In this document: positions 24,932-34,084 of the stretch, piece by piece
Layout of the letters: every line of letters starts with the position of its first letter
Position numbering within the stretch: the first letter of the stretch is position 1
NCBI GenBank assembly: GCA_963589785.1
Contig: CAVAMJ010000004.1
Span: forward strand, 62,001-126,000
Direction: 5' to 3'
Source: SIG603 sp963589785
Lineage (GTDB): Bacteria; Bacillota; Clostridia; Oscillospirales; Acutalibacteraceae
DNA: 64,000 bases
Notes under the pieces: model-generated
Seen by the model: the letters and a program-made list of their open reading frames with translations, nothing else
Told to the model about the DNA's origin: nothing
Database searches by the model: none
Position numbers and translations under genes: made by a program

Positions 24932-25432
24932 ATGCGTATTGACCTAACAAGGGTTTTTGCGGATGAAGAGAAGCAAATCGATATCGATTATGCTTTCAGC
25001 TTGAAGGATACCGAAGTTGACGGATGCTATCCTTTCGTTTCGCCTGTTAAGGTGACGGGAACGATTAAGCCGTTTGCCGGTTCTGCCGAGCTTACCGCAC
25101 ACGTGGAATATGTTTATTCCAAACCATGCGACAGATGTGCCGAGGAAACAACAAAGGATCTCAGTCTCGATGTATCTCACACAATCGTAACTGAGCTTAG
25201 CAACGAGGAGGACGACGATTCCTTCATCGTTATCGAGAATAAGGAGCTTGATTTAGACGAGCTTATCTATTCCGATTTGATTCTCGAGATGCCTGTCAAG
25301 TTCCTGTGCAGTGAAAACTGCAAGGGATTATGCCCTACTTGCGGAGCTAATCTCAACAGGACAACCTGCGATTGCAGTAAATCCCAAATAGATCCGAGAT
25401 GGGCTATTCTGGGACAACTTATAGATGATTAA
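24932..25432 (+). CDS. DUF177/YceD-family protein
   Basis: 166 residues. The family's two cysteine pairs are visible: CDRCAEE near residue 70 and the C-terminal CSENCKGLCPTCGANLNRTTC at about 129-150. The arrangement with rpmF directly downstream (23-nt gap) is the conserved yceD-rpmF pair of bacteria. YceD-like proteins have been linked to 23S rRNA accumulation in plants and bacteria, but the molecular job is not settled. Start ATG with GAGGTGA upstream. Confidence 0.88.
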   Translation: MRIDLTRVFADEEKQIDIDYAFSLKDTEVDGCYPFVSPVKVTGTIKPFAGSAELTAHVEYVYSKPCDRCAEETTKDLSLDVSHTIVTELSNEEDDDSFIVIENKELDLDELIYSDLILEMPVKFLCSENCKGLCPTCGANLNRTTCDCSKSQIDPRWAILGQLIDD

Positions 25433-25455
25433 ATTATAAGAGGAGGTGCTAAGCC

Positions 25456-25638
25456 ATGGCTGTACCAAAGGCTAAAGTATCCAGTGCAAGACAGAATAAG
25501 AGACGTTCCAATGTTTGGAAGTTAAGTGCCCCTGCCCTCATGAAATGCCCACAGTGCGGTGAGTACAAGACACCTCACAGAGTATGTGGCAACTGCGGAT
25601 ATTACAACGGCAGACAGGTTATCAACAAGGAAGCTTAA
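25456..25638 (+). CDS. rpmF: 50S ribosomal protein L32
   Basis: 60 residues, complete. MAVPKAKVSSARQNKRR is the typical N-terminus, and a four-cysteine zinc ribbon follows (CPQCGEYKTPHRVCGNCG), so this is the zinc-binding (C+) form. AGAGGAGGTG precedes the ATG. Confidence 0.96.
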   Translation: MAVPKAKVSSARQNKRRSNVWKLSAPALMKCPQCGEYKTPHRVCGNCGYYNGRQVINKEA

Positions 25639-25664
25639 GTAATATTACTGATTTTGTAATGCAC

Positions 25665-25699
25665 GATAGAGAAGGGGTTCACCTCTTCTCTATTTTTTT
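25665..25699 (+). terminator. Terminator after rpmF
   Basis: ATAGAGAAG pairs with CTTCTCTAT around a 9-10-nt loop, followed by seven T's. Confidence 0.85.
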
Positions 25700-25720
25700 G
25701 CTTAGATTTTGGCTTTTTTG

Positions 25721-25750
25721 TCGACAATTCGAGAGAAAATCTGATATAAT
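25721..25750 (+). promoter_or_regulatory. Promoter of mutT-der-plsY
   Basis: TCGACA, 18 nt, TATAAT with extended -10 (TGATATAAT). Confidence 0.6.
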
Positions 25751-25809
25751 GATTATATGTGTATGTCTTAAAAGAGAGATATTATTAGATTATCAGAAGG
25801 CGAAAAAGT

Positions 25810-26241
25810 ATGACTGAATTTGAAGAGAGATACGGCAAAACAGTCAAGGTTGTAGCCGCACTCATTTGGGACGGCGGCAAAGAGAGATTTTTGGCGTGCA
25901 GAAGACCGCCCCACAAAACAAGAGGATTACTCTGGGAATTTGTCGGTGGCAAGGTGGAAAAGGGAGAGACTCCTTCGGAAGCACTTGTCCGTGAATGTGA
26001 GGAAGAGCTTGCGATAGAGGTCAAGGTGAACGATGTTTTCGCTGAGCTTACGCACGAATATCCCGATATGACAGTGAGGCTGACGCTTTTTAACTGCGAG
26101 ATTAAATCGGGCGAGCCGAAACTTTTAGAGCACACAGAAATAAAATGGATGACCCCTGCCGAGACAGACGACTATGATTTTTGCCCGGCAGATGAAGATA
26201 TATTGAAAAAGCTCAAAGAGCTTTCACTTAGAAGAAAATAA
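25810..26241 (+). CDS. Nudix hydrolase, MutT/8-oxo-dGTP pyrophosphatase-like
   Basis: 143 residues. The Nudix box runs GGKVEKGETPSEALVRECEEEL at about residues 48-69 and keeps the REcEEE metal ligands. The preceding RRPPHKTRGLLWEFVGG resembles MutT enzymes that clear 8-oxo-dGTP. Substrate is inferred by family only. der begins 12 nt downstream. Confidence 0.87.
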   Translation: MTEFEERYGKTVKVVAALIWDGGKERFLACRRPPHKTRGLLWEFVGGKVEKGETPSEALVRECEEELAIEVKVNDVFAELTHEYPDMTVRLTLFNCEIKSGEPKLLEHTEIKWMTPAETDDYDFCPADEDILKKLKELSLRRK

Positions 26242-26253
26242 GGAGGAAGAAAG

Positions 26254-27585
26254 ATGTCAAAACCGATAGTAGCAGTAGTCGGAAGACCGAATGTCGGAAA
26301 GAGCACGCTTTTTAATAAGCTTATCGGTCAGCGACTTTCAATAGTTGAGGACACCCCCGGCGTAACAAGAGACAGAATCTTCGGCGAATGCGAATGGCAG
26401 ACAAGAAAATTCACCCTCGTTGATACAGGCGGTATCGAGCCGAAGTCGAACGACGTAATCATTTCTCAGATGAGAGAGCAGGCTCAGCTTGCTATGGACA
26501 GCGCCGACGTAATTATCTTTGTTACCGATTTGCGCTCAGGCGTAGTAAACACAGATATGGAAATTGCGGATATGCTCATGCGTTCCCGTGTCCCTGTTGT
26601 TCTTTGCGTAAATAAATGCGACTCTGTCGGTGATCCGCCGGCAGAATTCTATGAATTCTATAATTTAGGTCTCGGCGATCCGATAGCCGTTTCTTCCGTG
26701 CACGGTCACGGAACCGGCGATTTGCTTGATGCCGTCATGCAGTATTTCCCACCGGAAGAGGACGAGGACGAGGAAAGCGAGATCATCAAGGTTGCCGTTA
26801 TCGGTAAGCCTAACGTAGGAAAATCCTCCCTTGTCAACCGTGTATCGGGCGAAAACAGATGTATCGTTTCCGATATTGCCGGTACTACAAGAGACGCAAT
26901 CGATATGACGATTGAAAATAAATTTGGCACATTCACATTCATCGATACAGCTGGTCTCAGACGCCAGAGCCGAGTAAATGATTCTATCGAGAAGTACTCT
27001 AACCTTCGTGCCGAAATGGCTGTTGACAGAGCCGATGTATGCGTTATCATGATTGACGCTGAAGTCGGATTTACCGAGCAGGACTCTAAGGTAGCGGGAA
27101 TCGCTCATGAGGCGGGCAAGGCTTGTATCATTGCCGTCAACAAGTGGGATGCCGTAGAAAAGGATACAGGCACACTTGAGGCATACAGAAAGTCTCTCGA
27201 GAATGATTTCTCGTTTATGTCGTATGCGCCGATTATCTTCATCTCAGCTAAGACAGGACAGAGACTCGACCAGCTCTTCGAGATGATCAAGACAGTTGCC
27301 GCAAATAACGCTATGAGAATTACAACAGGTACTCTCAACGATATTTTGGCTCAGGCTACCGCAAGAGTTCAGCCTCCTACGGACAAGGGCAGACGACTCA
27401 AGATTTATTATCTCACACAGGCAAGCACAAAGCCGCCTACGTTTGTTTTCTTTGTAAATTCAAAGGAGCTTTTCCACTTTTCTTATCAGAGATATTTGGA
27501 GAACAGAATCAGAGAGGTTTTCGCACTTGAGGGAACTCCGATTCACTTTATAATCAGAGAAAAGGGCGAAAAGAACCCTCAGTAA
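26254..27585 (+). CDS. der: Ribosome-associated GTPase Der (EngA)
   Basis: 443 residues with two GTPase domains in tandem, unique to Der. The first has GRPNVGKSTLFN, DTGG and NKCD; the second, from about residue 180, has GKPNVGKSSLVN, DTAGLRR and NKWD. A KH-like C-terminal domain ends the protein (RLKIYYLTQASTKPPTFVFFVN). It acts in 50S assembly. AAGGAGGAAG precedes the ATG. Confidence 0.97.
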   Translation: MSKPIVAVVGRPNVGKSTLFNKLIGQRLSIVEDTPGVTRDRIFGECEWQTRKFTLVDTGGIEPKSNDVIISQMREQAQLAMDSADVIIFVTDLRSGVVNTDMEIADMLMRSRVPVVLCVNKCDSVGDPPAEFYEFYNLGLGDPIAVSSVHGHGTGDLLDAVMQYFPPEEDEDEESEIIKVAVIGKPNVGKSSLVNRVSGENRCIVSDIAGTTRDAIDMTIENKFGTFTFIDTAGLRRQSRVNDSIEKYSNLRAEMAVDRADVCVIMIDAEVGFTEQDSKVAGIAHEAGKACIIAVNKWDAVEKDTGTLEAYRKSLENDFSFMSYAPIIFISAKTGQRLDQLFEMIKTVAANNAMRITTGTLNDILAQATARVQPPTDKGRRLKIYYLTQASTKPPTFVFFVNSKELFHFSYQRYLENRIREVFALEGTPIHFIIREKGEKNPQ

Positions 27586-27627
27586 TATTCAAATTCTAAA
27601 GTAAACAAATAAAGGACGGATAGTACT

Positions 27628-28341
27628 ATGCATGCATCAGACATTACATATATTATTGTTCCGGCAATACTTTCGGCAATAATCGCATATTTGCTCGGAA
27701 GTCTCAACTTTTCAATAATTTTGACAAAGCTTAAGCATGACGACGTAAGAAAATACGGCAGCGGAAACGCAGGCATGACCAATATGCTCAGAGTTTATGG
27801 CAAGGGCCCCGCTATCGCTACCTTCGTGCTTGACTTTTTGAAGTGTGCGGCGGCAATACTCATTGCACGCGCCATGATAAGAACAACCGTGGACGCAAAT
27901 CTTCTCTCTGTCGATTATATTGATTTGAGCGGCTATGTAGCGGGCTACGCTTGTATGCTTGGCCATATGTTCCCGATTTATTTCGGTTTCCGTGGCGGCA
28001 AGGGCGTTGTTACAAGCACGGCACTCATGCTTTTCATCGACTGGAGATGTTTCCTTGCGGTCATCGCAGTTTTTCTTGTTATATTTGTTTGGAAGAAGAT
28101 AATTTCCCTCGGCTCGATAATCGGTGCGGCGGTTTATCCGATTTCCACATTCCTATTCACCTATTTCTTCGACTTCTATAAAAGTCCGCTCGCAAATCAC
28201 GGAGACAAAACGGGTATGTATGTGATACTCGTCACTTTGCTCTCGTTTCTTGTCGGCGCAACCGTTATCATCAAGCATCACGCAAATATCAAGCGTCTGA
28301 TTGAGGGAACGGAAAAGCCAATAACCGCAAAAAAGGCTTGA
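27628..28341 (+). CDS. plsY: Acyl-phosphate:glycerol-3-phosphate acyltransferase
   Basis: 237 residues with about seven membrane helices. The PlsY motifs are GSLNFSIILTK, YGSGNAGMTNMLRVYGK, GHMFPIYFGFRGGKGVVT and the third Gly-rich segment ISLGSIIGAAVYP. It makes lysophosphatidic acid at the membrane. It is slightly longer than typical (about 200) because of an extended loop near residue 95-110. Start ATG with AAAGGACGG. Confidence 0.93.
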   Translation: MHASDITYIIVPAILSAIIAYLLGSLNFSIILTKLKHDDVRKYGSGNAGMTNMLRVYGKGPAIATFVLDFLKCAAAILIARAMIRTTVDANLLSVDYIDLSGYVAGYACMLGHMFPIYFGFRGGKGVVTSTALMLFIDWRCFLAVIAVFLVIFVWKKIISLGSIIGAAVYPISTFLFTYFFDFYKSPLANHGDKTGMYVILVTLLSFLVGATVIIKHHANIKRLIEGTEKPITAKKA

Positions 28342-28354
28342 AATGGCTAAAAGG

Positions 28355-28383
28355 TTGACTAATCACTTAAAATGTAGTATTAT
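28355..28383 (+). promoter_or_regulatory. murA promoter
   Basis: TTGACT, 17 nt, TATTAT. Confidence 0.65.
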
Positions 28384-28477
28384 AATTCGGTGTAATATGT
28401 AAACCGAATTGTTCGGCTATTAAATTGGTTAGTAAATTCTAAAGTGTAAATAAACAAATATAATAGGAAGTGTAATT

Positions 28478-29764
28478 TTGGATAAATTTATTATCAGGGG
28501 CGGTAACGTTCTGAACGGCGAGGTAACAATAAGCGGAGCAAAGAATGCTGCCGTTGCTATCATCCCGGCGGCTCTTCTTGCAGAGGGCCCATGCAGAATC
28601 GAGAATGTACCTGATGTTTCCGATGTCAATATTCTCACTGAGATTTTGGCACAAATGGGAGCAGACGTTCATTATGTTGATAAAAATACCATTGATATAG
28701 ACCCTACAACCATCGATACCTATGAGGTTCCGAGTGAGCTTGGACGAAAGATGAGAGGCTCATACTATTTCATCGGAGCATTGCTCTCAAGGTTCAACAA
28801 GGCTATCGCTCCGCTTCCGGGTGGCTGTGATTTCGGCGTTCGACCTATTGACCAGCACCTCAAGGGCTTTGAGGCACTTGGCTGCACCTATGACGTCAAG
28901 GAGAATGCTCAGATTGAGGTTCATGCGGACGAGCTCAAGGGTGCTAACATCTACCTCGACATGGTAACTGTCGGTGCTACTATCAATATCATGCTTGCGG
29001 CGGTTAAGGCTAACGGTTTAACCGTAATCGAGAATGCCGCAAGAGAGCCGCATATCGTTGACGTAGCTAACTTCCTCAACACTATGGGAGCTAATATCAG
29101 CGGTGCGGGTACAGATACGATAAAGGTTAGAGGCGTAAAGCATCTTAAGGGTGTTTGCTACTCTGTCATTCCCGATCAGATTGAGGCGGGAACATATATG
29201 GCTGCTGTTGCGGCTACAGGCGGAAATGTTCTCATAAAGAATGTTACACCGAAGCACCTCGAGTCTATCACTGCTAAGCTTGAAGAGATGGGCGTTAAGA
29301 TTTACGAATATGATGATTCAATCAGAGTGGTTCGTGATCAGCCGCTTAAAAAGTGCAACGTTAAGACAATGCCGCATCCGGGCTTTCCTACCGATATGCA
29401 GCCGCAAATCGGTGTTGTGCTCAGCATAGCAAACGGAACGAGCATCATTAACGAGAATGTCTGGGAGAACCGTTTCAGATATATCGAGGAGTTAAAGCGC
29501 CTCGGTGCAAAGGTCACCGTTAACGGAAGAATTGCCGTTATCGAGGGTGTGCCTGAGCTTAAGGGTGGCCCTGTCAAAGCGGTTGATTTGCGTGCGGGTG
29601 CCGCAATGATTATCGCAGGCCTTGTGGCAAAGGGAACCACGAGCGTTGAGGAAATCAGACATATCCAGCGTGGCTACGAGGATATTGTCGGCAAGCTTAC
29701 TAAGCTTGGAGCAGATATTTATCTTCAGCATAAGCCTGATTCTGCGGCGGATAAAATCGGCTAA
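28478..29764 (+). CDS. murA: UDP-N-acetylglucosamine 1-carboxyvinyltransferase
   Basis: 428 residues from a TTG start, with AGGAAG 7 nt before it. SGAKNAAVAIIPAALLA is the N-terminal signature; LPGGCDFGVRPID holds the catalytic Cys, the target of fosfomycin, so a sensitive type; the C-terminal RAGAAMIIAGLVAKG is complete. It adds enolpyruvate to UDP-GlcNAc, the first committed peptidoglycan step. Confidence 0.96.
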   Translation: MDKFIIRGGNVLNGEVTISGAKNAAVAIIPAALLAEGPCRIENVPDVSDVNILTEILAQMGADVHYVDKNTIDIDPTTIDTYEVPSELGRKMRGSYYFIGALLSRFNKAIAPLPGGCDFGVRPIDQHLKGFEALGCTYDVKENAQIEVHADELKGANIYLDMVTVGATINIMLAAVKANGLTVIENAAREPHIVDVANFLNTMGANISGAGTDTIKVRGVKHLKGVCYSVIPDQIEAGTYMAAVAATGGNVLIKNVTPKHLESITAKLEEMGVKIYEYDDSIRVVRDQPLKKCNVKTMPHPGFPTDMQPQIGVVLSIANGTSIINENVWENRFRYIEELKRLGAKVTVNGRIAVIEGVPELKGGPVKAVDLRAGAAMIIAGLVAKGTTSVEEIRHIQRGYEDIVGKLTKLGADIYLQHKPDSAADKIG

Positions 29765-29791
29765 GTTAAAAAACAAGAGATAAAATGAAAT

Positions 29792-29823
29792 ACAGTCTCG
29801 GCAAAACCGAGGCTGTTTTTTTG
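29792..29823 (+). terminator. Terminator after murA
   Basis: ACAGTCTCGG pairs with CCGAGGCTGT (two mid-stem wobble positions), loop CAAAA, seven T's. The start of the next gene lies 14 nt beyond, so that gene may depend on read-through. Confidence 0.75.
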
Positions 29824-29836
29824 CGAGGTTAGGTTA

Positions 29837-30628
29837 ATGGCGAGACTTATTCCGCTTTTCAGCGGCAGCAGCGGAAACAGCTACTTTTTGGGCGAAAACG
29901 ACAACGGAATACTCATTGACATCGGCAGAAACTGCAAGCAGACAACAGAGATGCTCAAAAGCCTGAGCATTGCTCCCGAAGCGGTTAAGGCTATTTTTGT
30001 CACACATGAGCACAGCGACCATGTGAAGGGCTTGAGAGTTTTCTCCTCGAAATATAAGACACCCGTCTATGCGACGGGCGGCACGCTTAATGCACTTAGA
30101 AGCATGGGGGAGCTCAACGATAAATTTCCGCAGTATGAAATAGGTGACGGCGCATCTGTGGCGGGTATGAGCGTGTTTCCGTTTCACACATCTCACGACT
30201 GTGCAGAAAGCTGTGGCTATCGTGTGGAAATGCCTGACGGAAAGGTTTTTTCGCTTGCCACTGACCTTGGCTTTGTTTCCGATGAGGTTAAGGACGGAAT
30301 AAAGGGTTCTGACTATATCGTCATTGAGTCTAATCACGATGTGAGAATGCTCAACAACGGCCCGTACCCGTATCAACTAAAGAGAAGAATACTCTCCGAC
30401 AGAGGACATCTCTCAAACGACAGCTGCGCACACTTTTTGCCGGAGCTTATCAAAAACGGCACGAGAAGTTTCATGCTTGCTCATTTGAGCCATGAAAACA
30501 ATCTTCCCGAGCTTGCCTACGAGACAAGCGCCTGTGAGCTTAAAATGGAGGGTATGTGCGAAAATATCGATTTCACGCTGACCTGTGCACGCCGTGAGAA
30601 TACGGACGGCAGAACAATCATTTTTTGA
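29837..30628 (+). CDS. MBL-fold metallohydrolase, WalJ/YycJ-like
   Basis: 263 residues. FSGSSGNSYFL at the N-terminus and THEHSDHVKG (HxHxDH metal motif) at about residues 56-65 are typical of the YycJ/WalJ group; later ligands lie in TDLGFVSDEV and SNHDVRML. In Bacilli this gene is part of the walRK region next to rlmH. Here rlmH follows but walRK is not in the window. A nuclease-like role has been suggested for the family. No strong Shine-Dalgarno is visible (GGTTAGG). Confidence 0.85.
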   Translation: MARLIPLFSGSSGNSYFLGENDNGILIDIGRNCKQTTEMLKSLSIAPEAVKAIFVTHEHSDHVKGLRVFSSKYKTPVYATGGTLNALRSMGELNDKFPQYEIGDGASVAGMSVFPFHTSHDCAESCGYRVEMPDGKVFSLATDLGFVSDEVKDGIKGSDYIVIESNHDVRMLNNGPYPYQLKRRILSDRGHLSNDSCAHFLPELIKNGTRSFMLAHLSHENNLPELAYETSACELKMEGMCENIDFTLTCARRENTDGRTIIF

Positions 30629-30644
30629 CGGAGAGACAAGAACT

Positions 30645-31127
30645 ATGCAGACGGTTAAAATTATATGTGTCGGAAATCTCAAGGAGAAATATTGGCGAGA
30701 CGCCGTGAGCGAATACACCAAGCGTTTGGGCGCATTCTGCAAGTTCTCCATAGACGAGATACCCGAATATAAACTTCCGAATAATCCTGCCGATAAGGAC
30801 ATAGAAAAAGCCCTTAGCGAGGAGGGTAAAATAATCCTCAAGTATGCGGCGGACGCAAGATGCAAGATAATTCCGCTTGTCATTGAGGGCAAGACCTATT
30901 CATCAGAGGGACTCGCAAAGATGATAGAGAACGAGGCTGTCGGCGGAGAAAGCGCACTTGCCTTTGTTATCGGTTCTTCTCACGGACTTTCCGACGAGGT
31001 GAAAAAAGCGGGCAAGGGGATTTCCATGTCGCCCATGACCTTTCCGCATCAGCTTGCGAGGGTTATGCTCTGCGAGCAGATTTACCGTGCTTTTTCCATA
31101 AACAACGGCAGTAAATATCACAAGTAA
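30645..31127 (+). CDS. rlmH: 23S rRNA (pseudouridine1915-N3)-methyltransferase
   Basis: 160 residues, the usual length. The SPOUT knot sequence FVIGSSHGLSDEVKKAG and the C-terminal MTFPHQLARVMLCEQIYRAFSINNGSKYHK-type block (split here) are clear, and KEKYWRDAVSEYTKRL is typical of the N-terminus. It methylates pseudouridine 1915 on 70S ribosomes with SAM. The ATG at 30645 was chosen over an upstream in-frame start because it gives the family N-terminus. Confidence 0.95.
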   Translation: MQTVKIICVGNLKEKYWRDAVSEYTKRLGAFCKFSIDEIPEYKLPNNPADKDIEKALSEEGKIILKYAADARCKIIPLVIEGKTYSSEGLAKMIENEAVGGESALAFVIGSSHGLSDEVKKAGKGISMSPMTFPHQLARVMLCEQIYRAFSINNGSKYHK

Positions 31128-31151
31128 TAAAATTTACATTAATTTATGCTT

Positions 31152-31187
31152 TGAGGTCGCAGAGATTTTTCTGCGGTCTCTTTTTTT
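31152..31187 (+). terminator. Terminator after rlmH
   Basis: GAGGTCGCAGA with TCTGCGGTCTC (tandem G.U in the middle), loop GATTTT, seven T's. Between it and the next promoter (31188-31436) the DNA is AT-rich with no gene. It contains AATTTAGCGAATTTA at 31340-31354, repeated upstream of the third binding-protein gene. Confidence 0.8.
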
Positions 31188-31436
31188 GTTAATGTGTACA
31201 AATTTAAGGGCTGAAAACACGAAAAGCAGCCTGTTAATCTTATGCTCCTGTTCTTTGAATTTAGGAAAATTTATGTGATTAACTGTTTTTAGGTAATGAT
31301 TATTTCTCATTTCGATTAATTGCATATCGAATAGTGCATAATTTAGCGAATTTAGTTTAAATTTTCGTGGCTGAGCAACTTGCACAATAAATTCTATGTA
31401 CTATTATAATTATTATTATTTGAGTTATAAAAAGTA

Positions 31437-31465
31437 TTGACATTAATAAAATTCGGGAGTATCCT
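31437..31465 (+). promoter_or_regulatory. Promoter of binding-protein gene 1
   Basis: TTGACA, 17 nt, TATCCT. Start expected near 31472. Confidence 0.7.
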
Positions 31466-31473
31466 AAAACTGC

Positions 31474-31506
31474 GCAAAGACCTCAGGTTGTGCTAAGCAT
31501 GGGGTT
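31474..31506 (+). promoter_or_regulatory. 5'-end RNA element with TTGTGC (copy 1)
   Basis: It begins at the expected mRNA 5' end. ACCTC (31480-31484) can pair with GGGGT (31501-31505), placing TTGTGC (31488-31493) in the loop; alternatively GCGCAA pairs with TTGTGC. TTGTGCT is the exact complement of AGCACAA in the loop of this gene's terminator. Confidence 0.55.
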
Positions 31507-31542
31507 AAGCGGCGATATAAGGTTTAACGGGAGGATTTTTCA

Positions 31543-33441
31543 ATGAAAAACTGGCGTAAGATTTTAGCAGTGGTTTTGACACTCGCTATGGCAGTTTCAA
31601 TGGTAGCGTGCGGTTCGGGCAGCTCTTCCGGTACAGCTGAGACAAGCGATGAGTCGGTCGATTCATCAGCTTCGGACGAGACTGAAGTAACAGAAGAGGC
31701 GTCTTCAGCGGATACAGCTGCAAAAAGCGATGACAGCAGCGAAGAGACACCGAGAAACGAGACGGTTTATATCGGCGGACTTCAGTGGGGTACTGCCAAC
31801 GATATTAACCCTTACTCATCTAACTCAAACAATTACTTAAACAGTCAGGGCGACTCAGCCCGTGAGCTCGTTTATGAGACACTCTATATGTACAACATGC
31901 TCGACGGTTCAGTCGTACCGCTTCTCGCAGACGGCGACTGGGTTATGAGTGATGACCAGAAGACAATCACAGTCAAGATTAATCAGGCTGCTCATTGGTC
32001 GGACGGCACTCCTTTAACAGCTAACGATGTTGTTGCTACATTCAATGCTCACATTAAGTACAATTCAGCTGCAGGCGCAGATATGGCTCTTTATATCGCT
32101 TCCTGCGAGGCTATCGATGATTACACGGTAGTTTACACGGCTAACGAAGAGAACTTCAATCCTCTTAAGCTTCAGGAGTATATGCCTAAGCTTTATGTTT
32201 GCCAGGCAGCTTACATCGAGAAGATGGAAGAAGAGTGCGGCGGCGATTCCGAGAAGTTCAAGACAGCAACATGGTGGGATGCACCTCATTCAGGTCCTTA
32301 CACTCTCACAATTCATAACGACCAGAAGATAATCATTAAGAGAGATGATAACTACTGGGGACAGGACGAGTCCATGTGGGGACAGCTTCCGGTACCTAAG
32401 TATATAGGCCACAATATTTTCTCCGGAAACGATACAATGGCTATCGCATTCGAGAACGGTGAAATCGATATGAACCAGCAGTTCGTTGCCAATATTTGGA
32501 CATACTGGGAAGATAAGGGTCTCGATATTTCCACATATATCGATGAGCCGCCTTACTTCATCGATGCATCAATGCCGACACTTTGGTACAACTGCGAGAC
32601 AGAGGGTCTTGATCAGACAGCAGTAAGAAAAGCTATCGCAATGGCAGTTGATTATGACCAGATTATCTCCTCGGCAATTTCAGGTTATTCCTACACATTC
32701 GCAGAGGTTCCGCGTTCACTTTTCAACCCGACAGACGCTGAGCAGGAGTGGTATGCAAAATGTGACGAGGACGGTGCACTCTCCGATCTCAACTTCGCCG
32801 GTAAGGATGTAGACGGTGCAAACGCTCTCCTCGATGAAGCCGGCATTAAGGATACAGACGGCGACGGTTACAGAGAGTACAACGGCAAGAAGCTTGAGTT
32901 TAAGGTTGAGAGCCCGTCAGGCTGGTCAGACTGGAACGCAGCTTGCGAAATCGTTGCAGCAGCAGGACAGAACATCGGCATCGACCTCACAACCTACTTC
33001 CCTGAAACATCTGTTTGGTCTGAGGACGCACAGACAGGTAACTACGATATGTTCATGTACACAATGACAGGTGCCGCAATAGACGCTATGTGGCTTCGTG
33101 CTTACCAGACAATGTGGGGCTTCGGCGGTGAGATTCCTGATAGAATCACATACGGTTACTCAAGATGGTACAACGAGAGAGCAGACGAGATCCTCTCTAC
33201 TATCCCTGTAACAACAGATGAGGACGAGCTTGTAGCTCTTTACAAGGAGCTCAATGAGATTTACCTCGAAGAGGTTCCTTCATTCGCTCTCATGTACAGA
33301 CCGGTCTACTTCCACGAGACAAACGAGTCTGTATGGACAGGTTGGCCGGAGCAGGGCGATGACAGCAACATTCCTCCGACAGTCGCTATGGACGGTTACG
33401 GAATTGCAGCTCTCTATAACATCACTCTTGTAGATGAATAA
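31543..33441 (+). CDS. Peptide/oligopeptide ABC transporter binding lipoprotein, paralogue 1
   Basis: 632 residues of the SBP_bac_5 (DppA/OppA) family. A lipoprotein signal peptide ends at the Cys of SMVACGSG (residue 23). A Ser/Thr/Glu/Asp linker of about 45 residues tethers the domain to the membrane. The core starts at TPRNETVYIGG and shows the family pattern ISDGTPLTANDVV-like (HWSDGTPLTANDVVATFNA) and DQTAVRKAIAMAVDYDQI. First of four tandem paralogues, each with its own promoter and terminator, upstream of one dppBCDF-type operon. Ligand not readable. The leader AAGGTTTAACGGGAGGATTT is the same as in copy 2. Confidence 0.92.
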   Translation: MKNWRKILAVVLTLAMAVSMVACGSGSSSGTAETSDESVDSSASDETEVTEEASSADTAAKSDDSSEETPRNETVYIGGLQWGTANDINPYSSNSNNYLNSQGDSARELVYETLYMYNMLDGSVVPLLADGDWVMSDDQKTITVKINQAAHWSDGTPLTANDVVATFNAHIKYNSAAGADMALYIASCEAIDDYTVVYTANEENFNPLKLQEYMPKLYVCQAAYIEKMEEECGGDSEKFKTATWWDAPHSGPYTLTIHNDQKIIIKRDDNYWGQDESMWGQLPVPKYIGHNIFSGNDTMAIAFENGEIDMNQQFVANIWTYWEDKGLDISTYIDEPPYFIDASMPTLWYNCETEGLDQTAVRKAIAMAVDYDQIISSAISGYSYTFAEVPRSLFNPTDAEQEWYAKCDEDGALSDLNFAGKDVDGANALLDEAGIKDTDGDGYREYNGKKLEFKVESPSGWSDWNAACEIVAAAGQNIGIDLTTYFPETSVWSEDAQTGNYDMFMYTMTGAAIDAMWLRAYQTMWGFGGEIPDRITYGYSRWYNERADEILSTIPVTTDEDELVALYKELNEIYLEEVPSFALMYRPVYFHETNESVWTGWPEQGDDSNIPPTVAMDGYGIAALYNITLVDE

Positions 33442-33554
33442 TTTAAGTGATTAAAAATAAATTTAACTTAATTTAAATAATCGCTTAAAGCAAAAACAAG
33501 CTTAATCAAGATAAGCATAAGAAATATTAAATCAGTTTAAACCTTATAACCTTG

Positions 33555-33595
33555 GCCCCTCGGTATAGCACAAGTACCGGGGGGGCGTTTTTTTG
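33555..33595 (+). terminator. Terminator 1 with AGCACAA loop
   Basis: CCCCTCGGTA pairs with TACCGGGGGG around the 9-nt loop TAGCACAAG, then seven T's. The loop is identical in terminator 2 and nearly so in terminator 3. Confidence 0.88.
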
Positions 33596-33596
33596 T

Positions 33597-33978
33597 TTTT
33601 TAAAAGAACCCCTTTTAAAAATTTAAATTTATTTATACCAAAAACTCCCAATATAATACGGCACTTTATTTTGTTTGGTTATTTAAACAAAATTTCTTTT
33701 TTTGAAAAATATTATAAATATTGTAAAATTTTGTTTTGCACCGTTCGAGGGGGAGTTTTGTCTATAAATTCAAATAAATTTATGTGACTGATTTGATTTA
33801 ATCGTTCGATTGTATATCGTTTTAATAAATTTCACACAAGATAATATTTGCTTTGAGGCAATAACCGTTAAAATGACCGAAATTCATAATTTATTTTTTG
33901 TTTTAGAAAAATAATTAAGTTTAATTTTTGATTTGTGCAACATCAATATAATTAAAACTCAAACAATATAAATTCTGT
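33597..33978. other. AT-rich gap between binding-protein genes 1 and 2
   Basis: About 380 bases, very AT-rich. A 64-codon frame at 33593-33787 has no ribosome binding site and starts inside the terminator T-run, so it is not credited. I see no RNA element before the next promoter. Confidence 0.5.
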
Positions 33979-34007
33979 TGACTTTTCCTATTAATAAAAG
34001 TAAGATA
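33979..34007 (+). promoter_or_regulatory. Promoter of binding-protein gene 2
   Basis: TTGACT, 17 nt, TAAGAT. Start expected near 34014. Confidence 0.65.
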
Positions 34008-34013
34008 TGGTTA

Positions 34014-34042
34014 CGCTTAAAGCCCAAGATTGTGCGGGGTGA
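34014..34042 (+). promoter_or_regulatory. 5'-end RNA element with TTGTGC (copy 2)
   Basis: ACGCTTAAAGCCC-AAGATTGTGC-GGGGT. TTGTGC (34031-34036) stands 23 nt after the -10, as in copies 1 and 3. The closing helix is short here (CCC with GGG). Confidence 0.5.
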
Positions 34043-34084
34043 TAGGCGGTACAAGGTTATAAGGTTTAACGGGAGGATTTTTCA

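Noticed and set aside
33593..33787. 64-codon frame after receptor gene 1
   Set aside because: Starts in the terminator T-run, has no binding site, and consists of AT-rich filler residues (Lys, Phe, Asn, Tyr).
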